From: Jaminaea rosea
Taxonomy: Eukaryota; Basidiomycota; Exobasidiomycetes; Microstromatales
Assembly (NCBI RefSeq): GCF_003144245.1
Contig: NW_020289987.1
Location: forward strand, 1 to 64,000
Length of the DNA: 64,000 nt
Direction of reading: 5' to 3'
Shown piece after piece: positions 43,591 to 53,478 of the stretch. Both the position numbers and the translations under genes were made by a program. The notes under the pieces are model-generated. The model ran no database searches. It saw only the letters and a program-made list of their open reading frames with translations, and had not been told where the DNA came from. Positions within the stretch are counted from its first letter, which is position 1. Each line of letters starts with the position of its first letter.

Positions 43591-44344
43591 ATGGTTGTCC
43601 TCGAGACCTCGGACCAAGAGCGCTTCACCGTCGATAAGGATGTGGCTGAGCGATCCCTCCTGATCAAGCAGATGCTCGATGGTGAGTAGCGGGCGCGCAT
43701 CCCCCAAGCCTGGCACGCTGTGGGCATACATGGTGATTGACTCTCTGGCTTCCCTCTTTCCGACTCGCTCGCACAGACCTTGGAGACTCGGACATGCCCA
43801 TTCCCCTCCCTAATGTCACCAGCAACGTCCTCAAGAAGGTGAGCATTGCGCGGTCGAATACGCTCACAACCCGTCATCGTGTATGCTGACACTCGATCCT
43901 TTGTCCACGCAGGTCCTCGAGTACTGTGGCCACCATCGCCACGAACCCGTCCTCCCCACGGACGAGGGCGAAGAGTCCCGCAAGCGCCTAACGGACATCA
44001 GCGAATGGGACCAGAAGTTCATCTCCGTCGACCAGGAGATGCTATTCGAGATCATCTTGGCCGCCAACTACCTCGATATCAAGCCCTTGCTCGACGTTGG
44101 CTGCAAGACGGTGTACGTAGCTCCTCGATCTCTGCAGTCCGTCGCCGTGTGAGAGAGAGAGGTCGTGAGTACTGACTGGTTGTGCCTCCCCTTCGCTCGC
44201 TCGCTCCCTCGCCCGCACAGCGCTAATATGATCAAGGGCAAGACGCCCGAGGAGATTCGTCGTCTCTTTAATATCCAGAACGACTTTACACCCGAGGAGG
44301 AGGCCCAGATTCGCAAGGAGAACGAGTGGGCTGAGGATCGCTGA
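43591..44344 (+). CDS. SKP1: SKP1, SCF ubiquitin ligase adaptor
   Basis: Exons 43591-43681, 43777-43838, 43913-44112 and 44221-44344 give 158 residues, the normal SKP1 length. SKP1 bridges cullin-1 to F-box proteins. Visible are the BTB/POZ-like N terminus ([29 protein letters not shown]), [72 protein letters not shown] and the terminal ENEWAEDR. The conserved F-box-binding C terminus is intact. The last intron uses GTACGT. No anomalies. Confidence 0.98.
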
Positions 44345-44524
44345 AGCGCATCAGAGCGAGGCAAAGAAGGAGGCAGCGTGATGGAGAGTGAAGGCCAATG
44401 ATGGGCAGGCCATGAGGGCCTGTGTTCACGACGACGCATGTACTCGAGGGAAGAGGCACACTTCGCGCCATGTCATGTCATGTCAATCAGACATTCGAGA
44501 TACACCTGAGTAGCTGGGGCAAGG

Positions 44525-44553
44525 CGATGACGATGACGATGACGATGATGACG
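44525..44553. repeat. (GATGAC)n-like microsatellite
   Basis: GAT/GAC triplets alternate in the short convergent region between the SKP1 and UBA4 stops. Confidence 0.8.
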
Positions 44554-44581
44554 CTCGTGCGTGACAGCGCTACGGCGCACC

Positions 44582-46255
44582 TCAGTACATTGGGAAACCA
44601 GGGTCTACCTGCTTACTCCACGCCGTCAGCCCGCCGGTGATGTCTACGAAGCGCAGCTGCCTCCTCGACGAGGTCGCTCGTTCTTGTTCATCGCGGTCCG
44701 CGACGGCAACGAGCTGCTCAAGTGCCGCGACGGCCATCTTGGAGTCATTGCCGCGCTTGCAGAGGACTGGAACGTCTAGCGGTCCAGCATCGTCGACGTC
44801 GTCGTCGTTGTCCGAGGCAGGACCGAGAGCCTCCTGAATCTTTGCGAGTGACGTCTGTGGATCACTTCGTATTGAAGACCACGGTACGTCTGGTGGAGAG
44901 AGAGAGGGACAGCTCTTCTTTGTCAGCTTGCTTGCTTCCCCTCTGCTTTGCCCGCAAGGCCGTCGCGCGACACTCACTGATCGTATTCACACCTCTCGGT
45001 AGTCGAATGATGCTCCACTCCTCTTCAGTCCGTACGTCAACGACCAATCGCGGTCGTCGTGGCAAGTTTGTTAGGTCTTGCACGCTCGTCCTCGCACGTC
45101 GCTCGTAATCCTCGACCTCAGTACCTGGTCCTGTTGGCGGTAGGGTGGCAAGCCCGCAGAAGGAGATATAGTCCTCCTCTTCCAAGGAGGAGATACGACG
45201 CAGCCCCTTTGCCGTGAGCGCCGTCTCATCACCGCAGACTCGACAATCAGTGCGGCGTGGGCGGAGCTTGATGCTTCGAAAGAGCGTCGAGGAGGCGACG
45301 CTCATTGGGCTGGCCAGGAGCATCGTAGGCGTCGGTGGAGATGGTGAGCCCTCCCCATTTCCGTCTGCTGAGCGATGCAGCCCTTCGAGGAGCAACTTGA
45401 TCGTCTCATTAGCCTGCAACGTCCCCACCAGACCAGTGATAGTCCCCAGCACGCCGCCCTCGCTACAGTCGGTCACGTCTTGAGGGCGGGGGGCTACTGG
45501 GAAGAGGCAGCGATAGCATGGCCCGCGGCCCGAGCTCCCAGCGCCGTTGATGTCGTATAGCTCGCGATGTAGTACAACGAGCTGCCCTTCTAACCCCTGT
45601 GCCGCGCCCGATACCACGGCCTTGCCGCACAAGACTGCGGCGTCGTTGATAAGGTAGCGAGTGAGTGGGTTGTCCGTGCAGTCTAGCACTAAGTCATGGG
45701 AGGAGACGAGGGGAAGGGCGTTTGATGCTGTGAATTGCTGCGTGATTGGTGCAAGAGTGACGTGAGGATTCAAGCTGAGGTGTGGGCGCGAGCCGGGCAG
45801 TAGGGAAGTTGTCAGCGGGACGAGACTGCACGATGTTGAGCGTCGCGTGTCGCATTGTCGCGTACCGCAAGTACCACTCACGCCTCTACGGCCACCCGGA
45901 TGCTTTCGGCCTTGCTCATCCCGATTCTCTTTTCGGTATGCAGACATTGCCTAGCCAGGTTGCTCCTCTCAACCACATCGTGATCCACCACGGTGATGTG
46001 TCCAACCCCGCCCAGAGCCAGGTACTGCACAGCTGGGCAGCCTAAACCTCCTGCGCCTACGACGAGGACACGGGAGCGTTTCAGGATGAGCTGAGCCGGC
46101 AAGCCGCCAAACCCAGGGAGGATCATTTGACGACCATAGCGCTGGTATTCGGAGGGCGTCAAGGGGAGCGAGTCAATCTTTGTCGGGGCTGGCGGCCACA
46201 GCTCTTCCTCCTCTTCGTCTTGCTCGCCACGGTGGTGCAACCCAGTGTCCTTCAT
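44582..46255 (-). CDS. UBA4: UBA4/MOCS3, E1-like sulfurtransferase for URM1
   Basis: Exons 46255-45882, 45774-44978 and 44889-44582 give 492 residues. UBA4 adenylates and thiocarboxylates URM1 for 2-thiolation of tRNA U34, and in many eukaryotes also serves MOCS2A in molybdopterin synthesis. The E1 domain (about 30-290) shows [59 protein letters not shown], zinc pairs CYRC and CRVC, and the catalytic Cys in [10 protein letters not shown]. The rhodanese domain (about 355-492) shows [20 protein letters not shown] and active-site CKRGNDS, and ends [12 protein letters not shown]. The start at 46255 lacks the N-terminal coiled segment of some homologs, so an upstream exon is not excluded. Confidence 0.94.
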
Positions 46256-47067
46256 TCGGGCACGCGGCGAGAAGACCGTAGTGCGACTGCAACACAATCC
46301 GGCTTCTCCCTAGTCCTGACTTGGCTGTGCTTAGGATGTCGGCGACGCTGCCTATCTGAGCCTTTGGTCTTGCTTTGCGGCCAACGACGATCTGTTGCCA
46401 CCTGTTTCCTCGTGATTGTCGTTGCCGCCTGCTTTTTCTTCTCGCTTTCGCTGAGCGGGGAGGCAGGTGGCTGGCGTGCGTGCGTTGAAGAGGGGCAACA
46501 AGAACAGAACACGAGGCTTTGCCCTGCGAGGGGTGGCGCCCACAGGGCGGAGGAGGCACGAGGCCTGTCAATCAAGCTCACAAAGCTTGGAGCGGGCGGG
46601 CGGGCGCCAGGCGCCGCTCTCCTCGCCTCGCCTCGACTCGGAGACTGGCTCACCGGACAACGGACGAACGGGGCAGCAGCCAACCAAGGTCGTGGTCGAG
46701 GTTGAGACTCAAGGCACACGCAGGCCGGACGGACCTGAGCCACTCAACTCGATCCAGACTCAACCTACCTCACCTTCCTCTTTCCCAACTCACTACCAGC
46801 AACGCTCGGCGCCGCCTTTGCTCTTTCGTATTGCTCCCCTTGCTCGCAATCCTAGGCACGAGCTAGCTTCGTATCATCGTCGGCAGGATCACCGAATCAC
46901 GACTCGAAGGACAAACGACGTTGCCTCAGCGCACTCTTCTTGGCGATTGCATCAACATACGCACGTCCAAAGAGGTCAAACGCGTAGCCACGATAATCTC
47001 GACGCTGCACCTGCCGACGACACCATCTACCTCTCGACATCCTCGACGAAGCTAGAAAGACTGTATC
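46256..47067. promoter_or_regulatory. Divergent region, UBA4 / SSO1
   Basis: 812 bp between start codons. Long but low-quality Arg-rich frames cross it on both strands, and none matches a family. The last part is the SSO1 leader. Confidence 0.5.
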
Positions 47068-48742
47068 ATGGCTCGTGACAGGCTCGCAGCAATGAGGGTA
47101 AGTAGCAGCGGCTTCTCTCGGAGAGGTGAGACGAGCGAGCCGCAAAGCTGACATCCTCTTCCTTTTGATCTCTCTGGACGCAGGCGCAGCAGGCAGGAGG
47201 CGGTGGAGCTGGTGGTTACGGTGGATACGGAGGTGGTAACAACGGCTATGGCGAGCACGCTTACCCGACACAGCAGACGGGTTACACGCCCGGCGGGTTT
47301 GCGGGTCAGCAGCAGCAGGGATACGGGCAGCAGCCGCAGGCCGGCTATGGGCAGCAGGGTGGTTACGGTCAACAGCAAGGTGGATATGGTCAGCAGGGAG
47401 GCTATGGCCAGCAGCAAGCTGGCTACGGTCAACCTCAACAGGGCTATGGCCAGCAGCAGGGCGGCTACGCGCAGCAGGACCCCTACACCGTCCCTGCAAA
47501 TGGCGCCGCCAACAACTACGAGATGCAGGAGAAGCCTGGAGGAGCCGGTGACATGAATGTGCGCAAGCCGCGGCGCAGGACTGGTCGTCGAATCTGCTCG
47601 CTGACTTGCGTCCCTTCCCTTTGACCCCGCTCCGCTAGTCCTTCTTTGGCGAAATCTCAGCCATTCAGGACATGATCCGCCAGATCGAGGACAATGTTCG
47701 TCGCATCTCTGACCTGCACAACCGCTCCCTCAACAACGTCGACGAGGCTGCCTCGCAGCAAGCTCACGCTCAGCTGTCCGGCATCTCGTCAGAGACGTCC
47801 AAGCTGACGAACACGGTCAAGAACCGCATCAAGAAGTTGGAGGCGCAGAACAACAAGGTGCCAGAGGGAGGAGACAAGAATGTGCGAAGGACGCAGGTTG
47901 GTTCGCTGAAGAATCAGTTCAAGGGGGTGATCCAGAACTACCAGTGCGTAGCGTAGGAAGCGTGCTAGACGAGAAGCGGACATGTTCGCTGATTCTCCTT
48001 TCTTCTCTTCTCGCCGCCCTCGCAGGGAGGTTGAGCAGCAATATCGCCAAAAGTATCGTCAGCGCCAAGAGCGTCAATTCCGCATCGTCAAGCCCGATGC
48101 CACGCCCCAAGAAGTCAAGGCAGCGCTCGACGACGATTCTGGCGGGCAGATTTTCTCTCAGGCCCTGCTCAACTCGAACCGCCATGGCGAGGCTCGTGGT
48201 GCGCTGCGTGAGGTACAAGAGAGACACGAGGACATCAAGCGTATCGAGAAGACGTGAGTACGGCGCGACACGACGATGGCGTGTTTCGCAGCCTGACCTG
48301 TCGCTCACTGACCCTTCGCGCTCCCTTGTCTGTTCACAGCATCGTCGAACTCGCCCAACTCTTCCAAGAGATGGACATCCTCATCTCGGAGCAAGACGAC
48401 CAAGTCAACGCTATCGAGGCCACGGCAGTCAACGTCGAGCAGGACATGTCCGCTGGTCTGGCCGCAACGGGCAAAGCGGTCAACTCTGCGCGTGCGGCGA
48501 GGAAGAAGAGAAAGATCTGCTTCATCATCATCGTCATCACTATCCTGGTCATTGCGGCCATTGTGGCTGCGGTGGTGTGCACAAAGAGCGACACGGCATG
48601 TGGAAGAAATGGGGGCAGCAGTGGTAGCGGGGGAACGCAACAGAGGCGTGCGCTGGCGCTGGGAGGTGGACAGGAATACGGTGATAGACTCGAGCTCTGG
48701 AGCAGGGCGCAGATGGGGAGAGCATTTGGTGTCGAGCAGTGA
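47068..48742 (+). CDS. SSO1: SSO1-like syntaxin (Qa-SNARE) with GYGQQ-repeat head
   Basis: Exons 47068-47097, 47184-47558, 47639-47943, 48026-48253 and 48340-48742 give 446 residues. It is a plasma-membrane t-SNARE for exocytosis. Residues 11-118 are almost entirely Gly, Gln and Tyr, with repeated [11 protein letters not shown] units. A normal syntaxin body follows: [19 protein letters not shown] (Ha helix), [16 protein letters not shown] and Hc [19 protein letters not shown]. The SNARE motif [33 protein letters not shown] has the central Gln in LFQEMD. A basic RKKRK precedes the membrane anchor (about 372-393). Unusually, about 53 residues (Ser/Gly-rich, with Cys) follow the anchor on the extracellular side. 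All four splice joins fall within conserved syntaxin sequence. Confidence 0.93.
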
Positions 48743-48876
48743 GAGTGATCATCACGCTCGTCCAATCTCCGCTGCTGCCTCATTCAGCCTTTCATTTCTT
48801 CTGTTCATCTTGGCCAGCGGCGCTCCTATTTCGCCGTCCTCTTTCTTCCTTGTTACTCTTGCCTCTTGTCTTCCTC

Positions 48877-48916
48877 CACACACACACGCTCACGCACACA
48901 CACTTGCACACACACT
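48877..48916. repeat. Interrupted (CA)n microsatellite
   Basis: CACACA runs broken by GCT, CG and TTG, followed by CT-rich sequence. Confidence 0.85.
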
Positions 48917-48986
48917 CTCTCCCTCTTTCTTTCTCTTCTTCGTATTTTGCTTCGTGAAAATACCAAAGCACCATGTCGGAGCCATT

Positions 48987-49010
48987 TCATCCATCCATCC
49001 ATCGATCGAT
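48987..49010. repeat. (ATCC)n/(ATCG)n tetranucleotide repeat
   Basis: Short tandem CATC/ATCG units between SSO1 and the PIL1-family gene. Confidence 0.8.
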
Positions 49011-49266
49011 TCATGCCCAAGGCTGCGAAGGGACGATTGAGTTGACTGAGCAGGAGGAATTGGCGGCGATGTGCTGCGCTGTGGCTGTGGCTGTGCTCTC
49101 GTGCGGTGCGGGACGATGCGGTCGAGCCATGTGATTTTCTCGTGGCTGGTCTGTCAGGTGGAGAAGTGGGCGAGGCGACCAGGAGTCCGCCAGAGGCTGA
49201 GTTGCCCGAGCGTCTGTCTTGTCGTCCGAACCATCACTCCGCCCAACACTCAGCCAACACAACACC

Positions 49267-51316
49267 ATGTCAACCTCCTTCCTCAAAAAAGCTCGCGATC
49301 GTGCCCAAGAGGCTGCAGCCTCGTTCACGGGCTCTGGCCACCACCAACAAGACTCGAGCAACACGACCACGTCCTCGGCCTCGACGTCGAGCGGCTTCAC
49401 CTACACGGGCTCGCTCCCCCACGTCCTTCGCCATGGAGTCGCCTCCCTCGATCCGCGTTTCGAGTCGACTCGCTCCCTCCACGTCATGCGTGGCGCCCTC
49501 AAGGCCGTCGTCATAGATGGTCAGGCCCTAGCACGAGAGACCAAGACGGCTGCTGCCAAGACGTTCAAGTGGGGACAGGATCATGCACGCCAGGATCGCG
49601 TAGATGGGGTGGCGGATGAGCCCTTGGCTGACATGTGAGTGCGAACGAACAGGAGGAGAGTGGTTCAATGAGAGAACATATACTGACCTATCTCTCCTCT
49701 CCACCGCCTCTCGCGCGCGCAGCACCGACCGTCTTGCGGCCATTATGAGCATCCTCGGCGACCTAGAATCCGAGCACTCGACCCGCCTCGCAACCGCACG
49801 CCAAGAGCTCAAGGCCATCCAACAAGCAGAGCAAGACCTCGCCGCCAAGCGCGCCCAACGAATCAAGGTGGTCAAGGAGCTCCAGTCCCTCGTCGGGGAG
49901 CGTCAGAAGCCCGGTGGCCATCCCAAGGCCGACGACTTGGAAGCACAGCTGCGCCAATTGGAGGGAGAGGCAAAGCATCCCGAGGAGGAGCTGGCACGCC
50001 TGAAGCGCAGGCAGGTGCAGAAGAGCTTCGATAAGCAGATGGACTCGTACATCGAGCACGGGGAGAAGCTGGCCCTCGTTGCTTCGTATGGCAAGTTGCT
50101 CATGCAACAGGTCCCCACAGACGATAAGGAGGACCCTGTGGTCTTCCCTGCCACTGAGAAGCATAGCGTGGGGAACAAGAGCTGGTCGGGCGCCGGAAGG
50201 ACGGCACAGGTTCGTGCCATGGTTGAACCAGCGCTCAAGGCTTATGTGTCGAGGACGCCCGTTCCTAGCCTTCCTGGCGACGCCGTAGGTGCAAAGGGAA
50301 CTGCGCTTGGTGGTGCACCCGCAGCCACGCACTCGGATGCCGCCTCATTTGGGACCAGTCATGCGCATGAGCTTGCCCAAGACGACGAAGATGACGAGTT
50401 CCATGACGCTCGCGATGCGCACTCTACGCCTACGGGCGGCGCTACGACGGCTCCGGCCGCGCAGCAGCACGTCCTCCCACCTCTGCCTCCCTCCGCCCCT
50501 GTTCCCCTCTCACCCTTGCCAGAGAGCGACCTCAAGGCGGGTGGACCGGCCACCTCAGCCGCAGCCGCCGCAGCCGCAGCCGCAGCCGCAGCGCCCGCAC
50601 AGGGGGATGGGCATGCGCCCAACCCTCGCTGGAACCATTCCCCCTCACACATCCCTCAGGCAGTCGCCCGCCCTCCACCATTCGAACGCACATCCTCGGC
50701 CACTTCCCCGCCTCCCGCACCAGGAGGAGTAGGGGCCGTACCTCTCCCTCCCGTCGACTCGTCAACCACCACACCGGCCACGGCCACGGCGCATGGCGAT
50801 GATAATGTTTTTGAGGATTCGGCGCCTCCCGGCCCAACGGTGGCCGAAACGGGCGCCGTACTGCCTTCGAGCCCCAATGGACCTGGACCGATTAGTGGCA
50901 CTTTGGGGAGGAGGAGGCCCAGTGGGGCAAGCATGAATAGGCCGCATCACCCTCCGCCCCTGCCTTCCCGCCCTGCTGCTGGTGGTGGTGGTATGGCAGG
51001 CATTGGATCTGGAGGCGGAACCCCTGCATCACCCGGCGGTCCCGTGGGCAACTCGACGCCAGCGGTCATGCCGCCCTCTGCTACTTCATCGTTCCCACCT
51101 AGCATGGGCGGTGCCGGTGTCCACGCACGTCTTCGCCGTGATGGCACGATTACGCGTCGTGGCGTAGACTCGGACTTCGAACGTGCTGAGGAGGAAGGTT
51201 TGCCTCCTGCTTACGAGGAGAGCGAGACTGCTGGAGGGGGCAGCGGCGGCGGCGCTGGAATGAGCGGGAGCACGAGCACGATGGGAGACGTCAAGACGGC
51301 GAGGGGGCCGATGTGA
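49267..51316 (+). CDS. Eisosome core component, PIL1/LSP1 family (divergent)
   Basis: Exons 49267-49634 and 49723-51316 give 653 residues. PIL1-family BAR proteins scaffold eisosome furrows of the plasma membrane. The BAR-like region (about 35-300) shows DRLAAIMSILGDLESEHS, LKAIQQAEQDLAAKRAQRIK, a helix KADDLEAQLRQLEGEA, and the most family-like segment KSFDKQMDSYIEHGEKLALVASYGKLL (given here as an interval, residues about 220-246, with key IEHGEKLALVASYGK). The remaining 350 residues are a Pro/Ala/Gly-rich disordered tail with a polyalanine run and LPPAYEES near residue 620, a potential WW-domain ligand. Classical Pil1 is about half this length. It is probably one of the extra PIL1-domain paralogs of basidiomycetes and not the main Pil1. 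Confidence 0.82.
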
Positions 51317-51402
51317 ATAAGAATGTGAATGGAAATGGATCTTGAGAGACGCATGACGGAGCATGTATTTACAATTTCACCTCTCTCTTTGTGCACGCCT
51401 GC

Positions 51403-52385
51403 CTAGCAGAACTGAATCCATCCATCCAAGTTCATGTTCTTGATAATGGTGTTGAACCCTTTTGCTCCAGCATTCTGGCACACCTTCTTCTTCGTCGCGG
51501 CGCTGACAGCCTTGTTGTTATTAACATCGTCTCCCTTTGGGTACTCTACGTGGAATACGGGCTTACCGGCTTTAATGAAGGGTTGCCAGCTTGCGCATTC
51601 CCCGTACTCGACACACTGCTCGTTAACGGCGTAATCGACCTTACCCACCACCCTGCTCACAATCTCGGCACCGTTCTTGAGGCCCGAGGCGAGTCCCTTG
51701 GCGTGCGCTTGATCGGCTAGGAAAGTGACGTAGTTGACTGCGTCGGTTTGGGTGAGGGGGAAACCCGGCTTGTTATTGTACCCGTCGACATTGTCCGGAT
51801 CCACGGCGTTGCAGCCCTTGCTAGCCGCGAGGGCGATGCGCTTGGTCATGATGGAGCGTACGCTACTGGCACGTACGTCCAGCCAACGCTCACCGGCCCA
51901 ACCTGAGAGGTTGTTGCCCAAAGTCGATTTGGGGAAGGAGGAGGCATCGCTTCGCCCTGTACGAGTGTGGGTACGTGACGAGGAAGCGACCGTGTCATTC
52001 AGCAAGAGGGTCTCCCCTCCGTTCGGCGTGCGTGCCACGCGTGCGACTCACACTCCTCATAGCTCCCCGCCGAAAAATAGCAAACGACCTTCTTGCCCTG
52101 CTTCTGCAATGCGGCAATCGTCTCCTTGCTCGTGTCGAAGAGGTCCAGACCCCATACATCAACGGTGGACGAGGAGGAACCATCAGAGGCCTTGAACCCA
52201 GTCGTGGGGCCTTGCGCGAGCGAGTAGTCCCATCGAAGCGTGCTGTTCGGCTTGGGTTGCCAGTACGTCGCGGCTCGAGGCGAGAGGTCGCAGTCGTCCG
52301 ACGAGGAGGCGGTGGTGGGTGCGCCTGAGGTGAGGGGGGTGAGGCCGAGCAAGATGAGTGGGAGGAGGGGCGTCGGGGTGAACAT
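51403..52385 (-). CDS. Secreted glycoside hydrolase, GH114 family
   Basis: Exons 52385-52052 and 51956-51403 give 295 residues. A signal peptide (about 1-21, MFTPTPLLPLILLGLTPLTS) indicates secretion. GH114 enzymes are endo-alpha-1,4-polygalactosaminidases acting on galactosaminogalactan-like polymers. Motifs are WDYSLAQGPT, VDVWGLDLFDT, KKVVCYFSAGSYEEWR (formed by splicing), WAGERWLDVR, KGCNAVDPDNVDGY (acidic catalytic region), GLASGLKNGAEI and DYAVNEQCVEYGEC. Length is normal for a single TIM-barrel domain. Its stop lies 86 bp from that of the convergent eisosome gene. Family is firm; substrate in this fungus is inference. Confidence 0.92.
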
Positions 52386-53478
52386 TGTTGGGCGAGAGCC
52401 TGATGTGGTGGGAGCGATGGGAAGGAAACGGCTTCGTCGAGTCCTCAGTCAAATTCAATCCATTTTGAACACTTCTCGACCCTCCACGGCTATGAGCAAA
52501 AGCGGCTGTGCCCCTTCACTTGCTCCCACACAAGCGCCGTCGTGACGGGCGTGGATCACTCCGAAGGACCATCGCCGTCAGACAGAAGCGGCGGAAGGCG
52601 AATCATGGAATCGGTTCGATCGGGCTTCGACTCGACACTCGATGTCGACGACAGGTCTCAGGCACACAAGCTCGGCGCAGAAAAGTGGCGCCGGACGCCT
52701 GCCTGTGCAGCGGCGGAGTGGGAATCTTGTCAAGATTGAAGTGAGACCCGAATTAAGAGAGAAAGAGAAGCAGCACTGCCCTTGGCGGTCGAGGTGGTCG
52801 CAGGTTACTAGTTACTGTACCATGGTAGGCGGTGCATAGCTTTTCGGTGGGTGAAGTAGTCTTCGCTAGGCTGGGCTGAATATCACGGCAATCGAAGGTA
52901 CAGCCCCGCAGTGGACGCAACGTACGCCAAAGATGGGGGCTCGCTTGCGCGTGAGGTCGGCTGTGTCAGTGGAAGGTTACAGTGATTGAATCCATCAGCG
53001 AAACGTTGTTGAGCCTACGTCTGGCCATCCTTGCGCGTTAGGAGACTCTTGAAGCCAGGCTGAAGCCCTGCTGCTTTCCGTCATGCTACCTCGATGTGCG
53101 GTCACTGACTTTCCTGGACAAGCCGAGCTGCCGGTACGAGAAAGTGCTCAATGGCGAGCCAGCGCAACAGGCTACCGCAGGTAGGGATGTGAACAGGAAG
53201 TAGAGACTAGGGGTTGAAGGGCTTCAAGGAGGAGGCAGGGCGCAACAGGCAGCCCTGCAGAGTGGCGCGGCATCAAGTGAAGGAAGGGATCAACGCTTGC
53301 CGCCAAGAGGCCTGGCCATTATGAAGAGAGAAGTGCGACCTTATCTTGGTAGCAGGGAAAAGATGTACAAATACAAATGCGTATCCTTCATCGGAGCAGC
53401 TCACAAGGGCGCTTTGCCTCACCCAGCCGCTTCTCAGCCTCAAGAACCTTGCGTCCACTGTACTTTACTTCTTGCCCC
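52386..53478. other. ORF-poor intergenic island
   Basis: About 1.1 kb separate the GH114 start from the PX-gene stop. Between about 52840 and 53270 no reading frame of 60 codons exists on either strand, rare in this GC-rich window. An 11-bp word GCGCAACAGGC occurs twice, near 53163 and 53240. A 44-codon frame from an ATG at 52605 is the only protein-like item and is unsupported. Confidence 0.5.

Larger units (their letters stand above)
48743..49266. other. Intergenic region, SSO1 / PIL1-family gene
   Basis: 524 bp with a (CA)n-type repeat at 48877-48916, CT-rich tracts and an (ATCC)n/(ATCG)n block at 48987-49010. It includes the SSO1 3' UTR and the eisosome gene promoter. Confidence 0.6.

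Noticed and set aside
46127-46705. Plus-strand frames upstream of SSO1
   Set aside because: They overlap the UBA4 start in antisense and have no recognisable domain; they probably reflect promoter and leader sequence.
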